This document shows, one piece after another, positions 21,766-33,072 of a stretch of DNA of 64,000 bases (position 1 is its first letter; the number at the start of each line of letters is the position of its first letter). Both the position numbers and the translations under genes were made by a program. Under the pieces are notes generated by a model. It saw only the letters and a list, made by a program, of their open reading frames with translations, ran no database searches and had not been told where the DNA came from. Source of the stretch: Vanrija pseudolonga (Eukaryota; Basidiomycota; Tremellomycetes; Trichosporonales; Trichosporonaceae); contig NC_085853.1 of the NCBI RefSeq assembly GCF_020906515.1, forward strand, positions 1,612,001 through 1,676,000, read 5' to 3'.

Positions 21766-23036
21766 CTACGCCTCGCCCACGATCCGGATTCCGATGCGCA
21801 GCCAGCCGTCCGCGCCGGCCATGCACGCGGCGAGCCATGCCGCCTCAGCGTCAGGCGGCAAGATGATGCCCTGTGCGAGGGGCTGGGCGAGGACGTACGG
21901 CTCTGCGACGGTGGGGAAGAGGAGGGGCAGGTGGGTGCGGAGGAGGCTGAGCAGCGTCGTCGGGCGGCCATCGTTGCCAAGGCTTGGGACGGGGAACTGG
22001 AGCGCCGGCGCACCGTCGGGGAGGTAGACCTTGATCGGGAGGCTGCGGGCGGCGTACGCGCTCTCGAGCTTGGGCTCGCGCGACGACGTCTGGCCTGGCT
22101 CGGTCGAGGGCGGGCGGGACGTGATGCCGCTCGGCGTGGCCTGCTGCGCTGTGTTCGCCGGCGGCAGCGGGATGGGCAGCGGCACGACGCGGCTCGCCAT
22201 GCGCGCGTGCAGGTCAAAGTCGTTTGCGACGACGCCTTCCCACCCCGCCTCGAGATCTCCTCGCCGCAGACCCGTCACGCGCTTCGTGTTGCCCCAGCGC
22301 ACAAAGTCCGCCTCCTTGACCTGGCTCACGAACTGCGTGCGGCACGACTCGATGCCGGGCGGCACGGCGAGCTTGTCTGCCGGCGGAGAGGACAAGTGCA
22401 GGATCAGTTTGAGCGGCGAAGGCGGCGCGTCGGGCTCGGCCTCGGCCCCGCGCCGGCCCGTGCGGCTGATGGCGGCGTGCAGCTCGATCAGGTCTATTGG
22501 CCAGTGCCTGGGGAGTCAGCAGAGTTGGGTAGACAACAGAGAAGCGGGGCTGCTAGATGCAATCGACCACAGCCCGACTGCCGCCTGACTGCCCACTCAC
22601 CACTTGCACGGTCCTTGTAGCGCAAACTTGACATTGCTCTCCTCGCTGTCTCCGGGGTCTTCTTCAAACCACCACTGGCTGTCGTCCGAGTGCTCAGCTA
22701 GCGCCTTGTCGTCGAGCGCGACGTCGACGAGCTGTTCCCGCACGCCCTGGAGCAGGAGCGGGAGGTACGTGTATCGCGGTGCTTGGGTCTGTGGTCGTGG
22801 GTGTCAGGGGGGTCCGAGCGGGGTGCGGGGTGCGGGCGGCGATGGTAGCGGCGGCGGCGGCGATGCCTTCACCGCTTGTCCTACGGCCGCATCCCCAGCC
22901 CACTCACATAGTACTTGTCCACTGCGCCGCCCGCGACGTCGTCGGCGAGGCGCACCTCGATTGGGACCGACGAGTTCCACGCTAGCCGCCGGAAGAGGTT
23001 GGTCGACGACTGGACGCTGCCTGCGGCGGCTGACAT
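21766..23036 (-). CDS. ATG5: Autophagy protein Atg5
   Basis: Core autophagy factor; it is conjugated to Atg12 and, with Atg16, forms the E3-like complex that lipidates Atg8 on the phagophore. Minus-strand exons 23036-22908, 22788-22601 and 22507-21766 give 352 residues. The N-terminal ubiquitin-like domain has [17 protein letters not shown] and [16 protein letters not shown]. The central helical part carries [16 protein letters not shown], the family hallmark containing the acceptor lysine region, then [12 protein letters not shown]. The C-terminal ubiquitin-like domain includes [20 protein letters not shown], a [16 protein letters not shown] helix and [23 protein letters not shown]. Length is close to other fungal Atg5 proteins. 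A Ser/Thr/Pro-rich insert ([15 protein letters not shown]) sits before the last domain. The family assignment is firm. Confidence 0.92.
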
Positions 23037-24028
23037 TGTAGCTGGGGGTCGTGTAGCGCTCGCGTCTGGCGCTGATTCTGGCGGTCTAGAGGCACGCGAA
23101 GTGACGATGGGTTATAGAATGCGACGCGGTTTGTTGTCGATGCGAGTGAGAGTAGTTCGAGACGCGGCGTGTCTGTCGTCATATCCTAGGTGGCAACAGT
23201 GGCGATTGGCAGCGCGTGTCGGTGCGCGCCTAACTTGTTATTTGGTTCCATGTTGTAGGCGCGCGTCGAGTGCCACCAGTCTGTCTGCTTTCAAGGGATG
23301 TTTGCGCCACTTTGACGCCAAAGTGCCCTGTTTTTGTGTCACTCTCCGCGTCGTCTCTGTTGCTCCTCTGCTCCTCCTCTGCAACTCTTTGCTCCCCGGG
23401 ACGCGGTGGTGGCTGCGGCGGCGACCGCAATCAAGCTCACTAGCAATGCTCTGCATCCCAGGCATGGGCCAGCAGCCGCCACCTCGCTGCCATACCCCGG
23501 TCGCGAGCGGTTGCGACGGCCCTCGTTAGTGTCAGCACTAGGCGATACCCCTCGAATCCCACGGCGCCCAGGTGGCAGCATGGCAGAATTACATGGCACG
23601 CCGCATTGCAGCTTGGCCCCTAACTCTGCATGGTATGCATTCAGACTCGCCGCAGCCCAGCAGCAGCCACACGGCCCAACGCGTCCACCTGGACCACCAT
23701 GGCCACCCGGGCGGCGCGATACTGACGCGCGCAGCTGTGGGCACGATACGTTATCCACCTCGTCGTCGTAACACATCTGCATCATCATTCCCCTCGCCGT
23801 CGCTGTCGGACGGGGTTGGGCCTATCGGTGTTTGCTTTACATGACCTCGTCGCCATCCTCGACGTCATTGCTTGGCTAGCCACATTCCACGACGGCCCAA
23901 AAGCAACCATCAGCATTGCATTGTCTCACCAGGTCGGAAACATCTTCAACAACGGTTTCGACTCGACAAGACGCCCCCCCACCGCTGCGCGCCGCATCTG
24001 CGCCTACGCCTCGTTCGCCCCGGTCGCC
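23037..24028. other. Divergent promoter between ATG5 and an unknown gene
   Basis: Nearly 1 kb separates two divergent starts. I find no supported coding exon. The frame of the + strand gene is open upstream to an ATG at 23816, so an N-terminal extension is possible, but that stretch (HDLVAILDVIAWLATFHDG) differs in character from the Ser-rich start chosen. The remainder shows no clear repeat or palindrome. Confidence 0.4.
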
Positions 24029-27018
24029 ATGTCGCTCTTCCCGAGCGACTACAGCGTCGCGTCGCGCTCGTCGTCGCCATCCCCCTCTTCATCACTGCAC
24101 CCGCCATCATCATCGCGGGCGAGCCCCATGCCCCGACCGCTGTCACCGACAGCCCGCACGGGGACCGACCTGGCAGTGCCTCTGCCTTCCTCGACGGGCA
24201 CATCGCGATCAGCCACCCCCATCTCTATTCCCCGCACGCCGACGCCGACGCAGGCCAGCACGCACGCGAGCTCAAACTCGCGCTCAGTCAGCCCCGTGCC
24301 CGGGTACGCTTACACCCCGCCCATCCCGACGTCGTCGAGAGCCAGCTCGTCGCAGGACAATAGGCGTCTGAGAAGTGCTAGCGGTGGTGCAGCCAGCAGT
24401 GCAGGAGAGGACGACACGGCGCGCGTGGCCGCCCGCGAGCGGTCGACATCGGCGGCAAGCCCAATGACCACCAAGATCAGCATGGTCGCCCCAGCTCCAT
24501 CATCCTGGACTACCCGAGAGCGCTCCGTGTCAGCCGCGTCCACATCAAGTCGCGGCAAGGAGCCGGCTCGTCGCCCGAGCCTCGCATCGGTGAATACCGG
24601 CCCTGCACACGCCGAGCTGCGAAAGAACGACGATAGCTTCGAGGGGTGCATGCACCGTGAGTGGCCCCGCGGGACAGGGAGGGGCCCGGGCTGAGTTGAA
24701 CTGAACTGATGGGATTCACAGGGGGGATCGCCTACGAGACGCACGCAGACAGCATCAAGCACGCCGGGGAACAAGGCCTCACGCAGCTCACCAAGGCGGC
24801 GGTGCAGTTTGCCAATGCGCTCGCACAAAAGCCCAGCAATCCGTGGGCGTCGCTGCGCCGATCTACTGTTCTGCTCCATCTTTCGGGGCACCCGTCCACG
24901 GCCCCAGGAGACGCCGTTGCCTATCTACGCGAAGCACGGTCCTTGCTGAGCAATCTTGCCGCTGCCGCCCCAAATTCGACGTCGGCACGCGAGGCACTCG
25001 CCGCGGTGTGTTCCCGGCTCTCGCACGTTCTGCTCGCGCTCGACGACCACGCCGACGACCCATCCGAGGTGTGGGAGGGAGAAGTGGGGCAGTATGCGTG
25101 CGAGGCGCTCGACGCGCTCGAAGAGGTCGCTGCGGAGCGCATGGACCGCGCGCGGGGCCTCAAGCGCGAGGCCTTTGAAGAAGACACCCAGGCCCTAGCC
25201 GACATGTTTTTGGCGCTTGCCGAGGCTGCGAGCGCCGTGGCCTCGCTCGCGATCGACGTGGATACCGTCGACATGCACGGCGAGTTAGCCGAGCACGCGC
25301 TGGACCAAGCGGCGAATATGGCGACGCTGGCTGCTTCGGTCGGGCGGAAACCCGCGCACACGTCCGCAGCCATCATCACCAGGGTGCAGCTCGCCAGCGG
25401 CCGTGCGGCGGCCGAGCGCCTCCGGCGACTGTTCCACCTCGGCATCCCTTTGGATCTGGACGACTTTGACGCGCTCATCGCCGACATGGAGGTGCTTGTC
25501 GAGGAGACGCGGGAGCGCGCCGCCCGCCTCAAGGGGAGCCGGGGGACGCTGGCCAGCGCACAGGCGTTCGAGGCGACCAAGCAGCTCGGCGAGACAAAGC
25601 TGCTGTACGCAAATCTGTTGCGCATGTCGTGGCGCAGTCGAGCGGGACAGGGTGGTAACGAGTACCACCATCACCACCAGCAGCAAAGCCACCCATCGAG
25701 CAGCGCCTCGGACCGTCCGTTCCTCTCGCCCGTGTCGACGCCGGGGCTGCAGCGCGCCGACTCGACGTCGACGGCGAGCGGGACGATCGACTCGCCACCA
25801 ATCGTGGAGGAGACCGAGGAGGAAGTTGCAGTAGCCGAAGGCCGGCGACCGTCGCTCCCCCGCGCGACGTCAAGTGCGTCCGTGACAGTTCCCAGGAGAA
25901 AGCGAGCTCCGCCACCCCCACCACTTACGTTAGTGACCAACGGACACGGGATGCCGCCGCCTCTCCCACCGCTCCCCCCACACCTTACGTCCCCGGCACT
26001 CGTCACGCCGCGCACGCCGTTGTCGCCACTCAACCCGCTCGCACAGGACCCGCTCGCCCTCGCCGGGTCCAACGTGTCAGGCATGCCGCGCCGGGCGTCA
26101 GAGGGGCCGCGGCGGACGTCAGACGCAACGCATGCCATCCAACGCCCGCGTCTCACGCGCACCGGCAGCAGCTTCTCGCACCACCTGCCCTCGCCGCGTA
26201 CTGCGGTGTGGCAGGCGGGTGTCCACGGTACGCCTGGTGCGGGGACGCCGCTGTCCAGTCCTGGTCTCCAACCAGGCAGCCCCGGTCTGCGTCGCCGCCT
26301 GTCGAGCATGACCTCGCCGCTGTACCTCGGCGCATGGCACCGCAAGGGGAGCTTTCCGGGCTTCAGCCCCAACGACGACGTGCGGGCCGCCACTGACCCT
26401 ATCGACGACGAGCTCGCGCAAACCGCGTGGGCACTCCTCGACAGCGGCCTCAAGAACCTCAAGACGTCGATCAACCACTTGTTATCTGGCGGCTTCAGCG
26501 CGCCGGAAGCCGCACACCTCAAGTCGCACGTGCTCTTTGCCATCTCGTCGACACTGCTGTTCCAAGCGTCGCTCGTGCCGCGATTGCGAAACTCGCCCAA
26601 CCACGCGGGGCCGGAGCGACCGCTCGCGCTGCTTGTCACGTCCGAGGTGTACGCCAAGTGGGCGGCGCGCGAGGTGGGCTGGTCCGAGATCATCGAGGGG
26701 TCGCCCGCAGCCGCGATAGCCGACCGGCGCATTACGTCCTGGGAGGCCGACGAGGCTGGAAAGCGCGGCGTGCTGCTGCTGCTTCGCGTGTGGTGGTTCC
26801 GCGCATCGGCCGAGGACGGCGCGGACAAGGAGCAGGCCAAGGATAGCGTCGAGGTGGTGGTGCGGCGCATGCGAGACCGCGAGGGCGTCGGGCATGGCGA
26901 CGTGACGCGGTTCAACGCGCTCCTGGCCAAGAGCGAGGGCACGGGCGATGGCGCCGAGGCCATGTTCTGGCGGAGTGTGAAGCGCATTCTGCGGGGCGGT
27001 GGGGGTGATGTGATGTGA
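24029..27018 (+). CDS. Large helical protein of unknown function
   Basis: Exons 24029-24656 and 24722-27018 give 974 residues. The first ~200 are Ser/Pro/Thr-rich and probably disordered. Directly after the intron, GIAYETHADSIKHAG and TKAAVQFANALAQ resemble the first helix pair of a Sel1/TPR-like repeat, and about residues 205-520 are almost entirely alpha-helical with Ala/Leu heptads (LATLAASVGRK, AAERLRRLFHLGIPLDLDDF). A second disordered stretch holds a His/Gln run (HHHHQQQ) and polyproline tracts (PPPPPL). A final folded region from about residue 790 has DDELAQTAWALLDSGLKNLK, LLSGGFSAPEAAHLKSHVLF and ITSWEADEAGKRG. I cannot name the family. A membrane-trafficking or scaffold role would be a guess. 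The gene diverges from ATG5. Confidence 0.8.
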
Positions 27019-27162
27019 GGGAGTGTAGGCGCGCGTCGCGTGCGAGTTCCTTCAACTAGACATTCAGTCGACCCGGGTTCCTTGGCCTCTACTAGATGCT
27101 GTGCCATGTTGTCAAACTAGTATGCATATAAAGTATGTTGTGACCAGGCCCCAGCGGCCCGC

Positions 27163-28050
27163 CTACTGCAGTGAGATCGCCGCCCCGCCGTCGACTAGCA
27201 GGCTCGCGCCCGTGCAATACTTCGCCATGTCGGACGCGAAGAAGATGACAGGCTGCGCGATATCGTCTGGCTCGCCGAGGCGGCCGAGGGGGATCCGGCG
27301 GGTCATGTACTCGCGCTTGACGGGGTCGGCGAGGTCGTCGGCATTGATGGGTGTTTCGATGGTACCTGGGGTGTAGTGTCAGCAAGCTTCGCCTCGTCGA
27401 GACGCCGACGCAGACCCACCCGGCAAGACAGAGTTACACCTAATCCCCAGCCCGCCCAGCGCGATAGCACAGCTCTCCATCAAGCTCTTCACGCCGGCCT
27501 TGGTAGGCGTGTAATGTGTCTGCTCCGCGCCGCCCATCAGCGCGGAGATGCTGCTAATGGCCACAATTGACCCCCCGCGCGGGGTTTGTGCCGCCATGGC
27601 GTTCGCTACCGCCTGCACGGCGTAGAATGCGCCGTTGAGGTTCACGTCCTGCACCCTCTTCCACAGCGTATGGGGGAGGTCGAGGAACGAGTGGAAGGGG
27701 CATATGCCTGCGTTGGAGACGAGCACGTCGATGCGGCCGAACGAGGAGATCGCAGCATTCACGATGGCGGTCGCCGTGTCAGGCAGCGCAATGTCGCCCG
27801 CGACTGTTGTGTGCTGCGTTGACGGCGGGAGGGAGGACACGAGGCTGTCGATGTCGGCCTGGGTTGACGGGCCGAGATGGTGCAGGACCACTTTGGCGCC
27901 GTGGTTTGCTGCGGCTGGAGGTGGTTAGCGACGCCAATAGAGAGAGGACGCACCGATCGCGACCGCCCGCCCGATGCCGCTGCTGCTGCCGGTCACGATG
28001 AGGACCTTGTCCTCGAGGAGGCGGGGTGGGGGTGGGGGTGTTGGGGACAT
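27163..28050 (-). CDS. LRA1: L-rhamnose 1-dehydrogenase (SDR family)
   Basis: Predicted to oxidise L-rhamnose to L-rhamnono-lactone with NAD(P)+, the first step of the non-phosphorylative fungal rhamnose pathway. Minus-strand exons 28050-27954, 27914-27420 and 27365-27163 give 264 residues. Seen motifs are [15 protein letters not shown] (cofactor), [29 protein letters not shown] with the catalytic Ser and Tyr, then TKAGVKSLM with the Lys. The end, [17 protein letters not shown] and [15 protein letters not shown], and the phrase [15 protein letters not shown] closely resemble Scheffersomyces stipitis RHA1/LRA1 as I recall it. The N-terminus has a short Pro tract ([12 protein letters not shown]). 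The divergent neighbour is L-rhamnonate dehydratase, which strongly supports the substrate call. Introns are 39 and 54 nt. Confidence 0.86.
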
Positions 28051-28561
28051 GGCGAGCTGTGGAGGGGGAGGGGTGGTCAAAGCACGACTGGTTGCGGAGA
28101 TGACGAGGAGAAGCAAGCACTGGCGGCGAGGCAGGTGACACTTGACATGTTGAGTCTCGCTCGAGTGGAGGAGGGTCGAGGTGGGGAGGAGCACCGGCTA
28201 TCGGGCCGCTGCTGGCGGTACAAGATTGTGCCGTGGGGCGCCAAGCGCAACCAAGCCGACAACATCTCGTGCGCGTTGATAGACCCTCACTCGCACTCGC
28301 AGAGCACACGATACGACACGACGCACCCGACAAAGCGGCGCCCAGTGCACACGGCATTGGCGGGGTCGAGACGTGCTCGTCGTCGTCGGCCACCGACGCC
28401 CGCCGCCCCCCCTCGCCCGCGGGGGATCAACCCGCCGAAGTGGCACCCGGCGTAATGTCGTCCCGGGGTGTACCGGTCACTTGTCGTCCACCACCGCGCG
28501 CATACATATACCTCGCGCAGCAGTGTACGATGCGACCCACCCACACAAGACACATAGCACA
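28051..28561. promoter_or_regulatory. Divergent promoter of the LRA1-LRA3 pair
   Basis: The 511 bases separate the two rhamnose-pathway starts and probably coordinate both. A TATA-like catatata lies near 28503, about 60 bases before LRA3. A cccggggtg sequence near 28463 fits the SYGGRG core of CreA/Mig1 glucose-repressor sites. No activator site can be named. Confidence 0.45.
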
Positions 28562-30122
28562 ATGCCCAAGACCTGGCCCAAGATCGTAAGCCCCCAACCT
28601 GTCCTCGCCCGCGGCGCTGACCCCGACGCCCAGGCAAAGCTCGAGACCTTCATCCCGTCGGCGCACGGCTCGGGCGGCGACTACCACCGCCAAGCGTCCG
28701 AGCACTGGAGTGGGTCGCGCGGCTCCCCTCGGTCCCTGGGCCAGTAACTGACCTGACCCCCAGTCGTGCAGGGCAACATCTCGTGCCCGATGCACAAGTA
28801 CGACGAGTACCGCTCCTCCCGCACATCGTGGGGCATCGGCGTCCTCGGCTCGATTTTTGTTGTTGTGACTGCCGACGACGGGACGGTCGGCTACGCGACG
28901 GGTTTCGGCGGCCCGCCGGCCTGCTGGCTTATCGAGGAGCACTTTAAGCGGTTTGTTGTGGGCCAGGACCCGCGGGATACCAACAAGATGTGGGATATGA
29001 TGTTCCGCGCGTCCATGTTCTACGGGCGGAAGGGTGAGTGCGCCGAGCCGAGCCACCGAAGGTGGCGAGGGAGGCTGGGGGTCGGAGTGGCAGTGAGACC
29101 AGCGCCTACCCCGTCGTTCGACACCAGCTCCACCCCCGCACGCTCGCTGACGCTCGCGTGCTCGTGTAGGCCTCCCCCTCGCCGCCCTCTCCGTCGTCGA
29201 CCTCGCCATCTGGGACCTCATCGGCAAGATCCGCCAAGAGCCAATCTACAAGATGATCGGCGGCCGCACGAAGCGCGACATCCCGCTGTACTTGACTGGA
29301 CCCAAGCCCGCCGTGGCCAAGAAGCTGGGCTTCTGGGGCGCGAAAGTGCCGCTGCCTCACGGGCCGGCAGATGGCGCCGAGGGCATCCGCAAGAACGTGG
29401 CCTTCCTCGCCGAGTGCAAGGCGCAAGGCGGGGCAGACTACCCGCTCATGGTCGACTGCTACATGTCCCTCGACGTGCCGTACACCATCGAGCTGGTGCG
29501 CGCCGTCGAGAAGGCAGGCGTCGACATCAACTGGTGGGAGGAGTGCCTCCACCCCGACGACTTTGACGGGCACGCCGAGCTCCACAAGGCCCTCCCGCAC
29601 ATCAAGTTCACGACTGGCGAGCACGAGTACTCCAAGTACGGCTTCCGCAAGCTCATCGAGAAGCGCGCCGTGGCTATCCTCCAGCCCGACGTCATGTGGC
29701 TCGGCGGCCTGACCGAGCTAATCAAGGTCGCCAACATGGCCGCGGCGTACGATATCCCCGTTGTGCCGCACGGCAGCGGCCCGTACTCGTTCCAGGCGAT
29801 CATGAGCTTCCCCAACTCGGACTTTTGCGAGTACATTGCCAACTCGCCCGACGGAGAGAGCATCCACCCCAGCTTTGGCAACCTGTTCACCAACGAGGTC
29901 CTGCCACTCAACGGGCGGATTGATCTCAGCGACGAGCCCGGATGGGGACTCACGCTCAACCCCCAGGCTGAGCTCGTGCCATACAGCTCGTTCTTTACCG
30001 TCTCGAGGGGGCTCGGGTCGGCGGGTGAGGTCGAGGTTGAGGACGAGGTCAAGGTCAAGAAGCTCAACGGCGTCAACGGGGTCAATGGCGCCCACACCGC
30101 TGCCACCAACGGTGTTCACTAG
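28562..30122 (+). CDS. LRA3: L-rhamnonate dehydratase (enolase superfamily)
   Basis: Predicted to dehydrate L-rhamnonate to 2-keto-3-deoxy-L-rhamnonate, using a Mg2+-stabilised enolate. Exons 28562-28585, 28634-28709, 28764-29033 and 29170-30122 give 440 residues. GGDYHRQASEHWIVQGNISC and MHKYDEYRSSRTSWGI match the RhmD N-terminal cap. The barrel shows KVPLPHGPADG, LMVDCYMSLDVPY with a metal Asp, WWEECLHPDDFDGH with metal Glu, FTTGEHEYSKYGFR with metal Glu and His, QPDVMWLGGLTELIKVANMA and VPHGSGPYS with the catalytic His. The loop and the TGEHE motif separate it from mandelate racemase and galactonate dehydratase. A ~30-residue Lys/Val/Asn tail extends past the family end. The first intron (48 nt) is in-frame without a stop. 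The aldolase and lactonase genes of the pathway are not in this window. Confidence 0.9.
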
Positions 30123-30266
30123 GTAGTTTCTTTCGCATGCATGCAAGCAGTGTACAGGGACTATGCAGGATTGGTAACAGGTTACTGGGACAACAGGCGA
30201 CGGCGGCAGGGCGCCGCAAACACACGCACAACAACACCAGTCGGCGACGACCCCCGCCACAACCAC

Positions 30267-31589
30267 TCAGGCTGCCCCACGCCACCACTTCTCCACCGAC
30301 TCGGCGTCCAACTGCCCCGCCCACTCGCCACTGGCAAGGTATGCCTCCATCAACACAAAGTGGAAGCGGTTGCCCTGCGCCATCGCACCAGCATGGCCCA
30401 ACCCCAGGCTCTCGACGCAGAACCGCGTCATCTCGGCGCGGAAGAAGCCTTCGACGCGCCGCTCGACTCTCGCTTCGTCGCCATGGAACAGGTTGGCCGA
30501 TTCGAGGTCGATCGCGCCCGTGTTCACAAATGTCACGATGCAGCTCAGCGGTGTGTGGAGGAGCATGTCCGCCAGGTCGAGGAACAGGCGTGCGACCCAC
30601 GACCCGCGGAACTCGGTGCTCGGCTTGGAGCGGTAGCCGGCCGTCCAGGGGATACCCGGTCCCGCAGTCCAGAAGATGACGGTGACGTTCCTCGCGCTCG
30701 CAGCGGCATGGACGTCAGCCATGATCGCGCGTGCACGGCAGCGCGGGATGTCGGACGAGCGGGCGCAGGTGACGAGGTCGGGGTCGGGGCCGAGTGCCAG
30801 CGTGTAGGTATCAACCGCCGCGAGGAGGGTGTACGGGAGGCAGGTGACCGGTGTGGCGGCGTAGATGGCTGGCGCGCCGAGGACCACTACGCGGGTCGGG
30901 CGCAGATGAGCGAGCGCGCGGCACTCTGGGAGGACCTCAAGCGATGGGCGGCGCTGGCGCTGCGGAGTTTCTCCCCCGGCATGGGCAGCATCAGTGTGAA
31001 ACGTCCACGCGTGGCCGGTCCGCGACTTGTACAGGTTGAGGCGGATGCGCACCAGCTCGACATTGTCCATGGGCGGGAACGTGGTGCACTTGGCGATCGT
31101 GTGCGGGTAGATGTCGAGTTCGCGAACGAACTTGGCCAGCCAGGAGCGGTGGAGGATGGGGTCGACGGGCGGAGGGATCGAGAGGTTGGAGGTGCGCGGC
31201 GCAGAGTCGCTAGCGACGCGGGGCGACGGCGTGCTCGCGACGCGAGGAAGTGACATACTAGCGAAGCGTACTTGGGAGCGGCGCACGACGGTGGGTGTTT
31301 CAGAGGCGACCGTGTCGTCGCTCCCCCTGCGCGCGGCGAGAGTCCCAAACTCGCTGTACAAGTTCGGCGGGGGGAGATCGGGCGGGGTATCGCAGAAGCG
31401 CGGCCACGGCCCGACCTCGCTCAGCACGACGTGCCGGTGGAGCGCGCGCACAGCGAACGTGTAGAACGCCGTGTTGACACGCATGCAGGACACGAGGTCG
31501 CGCGGGGGGAGGGACTCGAAGATGCGCAAGACGAGGTGCGTTTCCAGGAGGAAGCGGCGCGGCGCAGGCTGTGCGGCGGCCCACTCCAT
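30267..31589 (-). CDS. F-box protein, paralogue A
   Basis: Probable substrate receptor of an SCF ubiquitin ligase; substrate unknown. The single-exon frame encodes 440 residues from an ATG at 31589. The F-box is at the N-terminus, FLLETHLVLRIFESLPPRDL then VSCMRVNTAFYTFAVRALHR. No leucine-rich or WD repeats follow. The rest shares blocks with the neighbouring gene: RIRLNLYKSRTG against TLRVNLRQHKSRA, NVTVIFWTAGPG against NVTFVFWTRKPE, and a VTFVNTGAIDLES block against VTIVNAGNINGLD. A Ser/Pro/Arg-rich insert after the F-box is specific to this copy. An upstream ATG near 31690 could start a 5' exon, but the splice phase does not fit. The pair lies in tandem on the minus strand, 249 bases apart. 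Confidence 0.8.
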   Translation of the reverse strand: MEWAAAQPAPRRFLLETHLVLRIFESLPPRDLVSCMRVNTAFYTFAVRALHRHVVLSEVGPWPRFCDTPPDLPPPNLYSEFGTLAARRGSDDTVASETPTVVRRSQVRFASMSLPRVASTPSPRVASDSAPRTSNLSIPPPVDPILHRSWLAKFVRELDIYPHTIAKCTTFPPMDNVELVRIRLNLYKSRTGHAWTFHTDAAHAGGETPQRQRRPSLEVLPECRALAHLRPTRVVVLGAPAIYAATPVTCLPYTLLAAVDTYTLALGPDPDLVTCARSSDIPRCRARAIMADVHAAASARNVTVIFWTAGPGIPWTAGYRSKPSTEFRGSWVARLFLDLADMLLHTPLSCIVTFVNTGAIDLESANLFHGDEARVERRVEGFFRAEMTRFCVESLGLGHAGAMAQGNRFHFVLMEAYLASGEWAGQLDAESVEKWWRGAA

Positions 31590-31838
31590 CGTGCGGCGCC
31601 GGTTGCGGTGTCGCCTGGATTGCTGTCGTCAGGAGAGGGTGGTAAGGAGGGTGCTTACAAGCTGGTGCGCTTCGGTGAGCGTTGCCATCGTGGGAGGGGG
31701 GAGGGGGTGGTGGAAGAGATGGACAGGAGACTGCGGGAACGGAAGATGAAGAGTTGGGTGGTGAGATGAATGCGAGGTGAAAAGACAGTCGCGTCGTCTG
31801 CCAACACTCAACCACCACTCACCACATCTCCGTCCCCT

Positions 31839-33072
31839 TTACTCTGCACGATCCCCGTTCACCACACACCCTCCCTTGTTCCCCTCAAACCTCTTCAACC
31901 ACGGCTCGACCTCGTCGTCGCCGAAATCGCCAGCCCAACCAGGCGTAGACAGGTACTCGCGCATGGTGAGCCACTTGACCCGCCCTTCCAATCGCTTGCC
32001 GGCGTCTTCCTCGTCGCCAAACTCTGTCGCACGCTGAATTTCCTCGCGCAGTCGGGTCCCAAGGTGCGCCTGTACCGCCTCGTAACCTGGCTCGTTCTCC
32101 AAGCCGAGGTCCAGTCCATTGATGTTCCCGGCGTTCACAATCGTCACACCGCACCCCGTCGGCCAGGTCTCCACCAGAGCATGCGCGACATACTTGAGGA
32201 ACCGTCCAGCCCAGTGCGGACTCAGGTAGTGGTCGTACGTGAACGGTTGGTTCGGGTACCACCTTTCTTCGGGTTTCCGTGTCCAGAACACAAAGGTGAC
32301 GTTCTGCGCACTCGACTCGCGGCGCAGCAGCTCACTGCGGCCAAGTGGCTCGAACCATCGGTCCGAGATGGCCGAGAAGGCTTCCGTCGCGACGATGGTG
32401 ACCTGCTCCGCTGCGTCCAGTGCCTCGGGCGCGAGATCGTGCGAAATGATCACCCCATCTCGCAGGACCAACGGCCCGCGGACAATAATCTTCTTGGCGC
32501 GGATAGGGGCGAGCGCACGGCAACCCTCCTGTCCCCACAGGTCGGTGTGCAGCACTGCGCGGCTCTTGTGCTGGCGCAGGTTGACGCGGAGGGTATCGAC
32601 ATGTATCGGGTCGAGGCGGATAGCCGCACAGTCGTCTGTCGAGTGCTCGAACACGTCAACGAGGTGCACGCTGTTCTGCAGTGATGGCCGGGACGCGAGC
32701 GCAGCTGTCGGATGCTCAATCCCAGAGCGGCAGACGTGCGGTTGGACGCTGAACAGGTCCAGTTTCCACACGCCGTGCTGGAACAGCCTGACATGACAGT
32801 AGACATGTGCCGAGGCCACGGTGAAGAAGAATGAGTTGACCCGCAGGCACGTCGCCAAGTCGCGGCCTCGGGGCAGATTGTCCAGGATGATGGAGACGAG
32901 CTCGACTGGGAGCGGGGAGAGCCGTGGTGGCTGCGGTGCGCGGGGTGTCTGCCTGTCAGTGGTCTCTCCACGACTGACGCTGCGCTCACCATTCTGTGTA
33001 CCGCGACGTGTCCATTGCAACCTGTGCGATGTGTCGTTTGACGTTTGCGTCGTCGCCGAGCCCATCGGCCAT
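31839..33072 (-). CDS. F-box protein, paralogue B
   Basis: Predicted SCF adaptor related to the adjacent gene. Exons 33072-32990 and 32952-31839 give 398 residues, starting MADGLGDDANVKRH. The 37-nt intron (GTGAGC to CTGACAG) joins RYTEW to QTPRAPQPP. The F-box follows, LSPLPVELVSIILDNLPRGR then DLATCLRVNSFFFTVASAHV. The rest is an alpha/beta region with IRLDPIHVDTLRVNLRQHKS, KKIIVRGPLV and NVTFVFWTRKPEERWYPNQP, shared in outline with paralogue A, and GWAGDFGDDEVEPWLKRFEG near the end. Such lineage-specific F-box families are common in Tremellomycetes. Its start lies 168 bases from the divergent DUS2 start, so the two genes share a very short promoter. Confidence 0.8.

Noticed and set aside
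31590-31700. A 5' exon for F-box paralogue A starting near 31690
   Set aside because: The candidate intron has good ends, but the phase does not join to the F-box frame.
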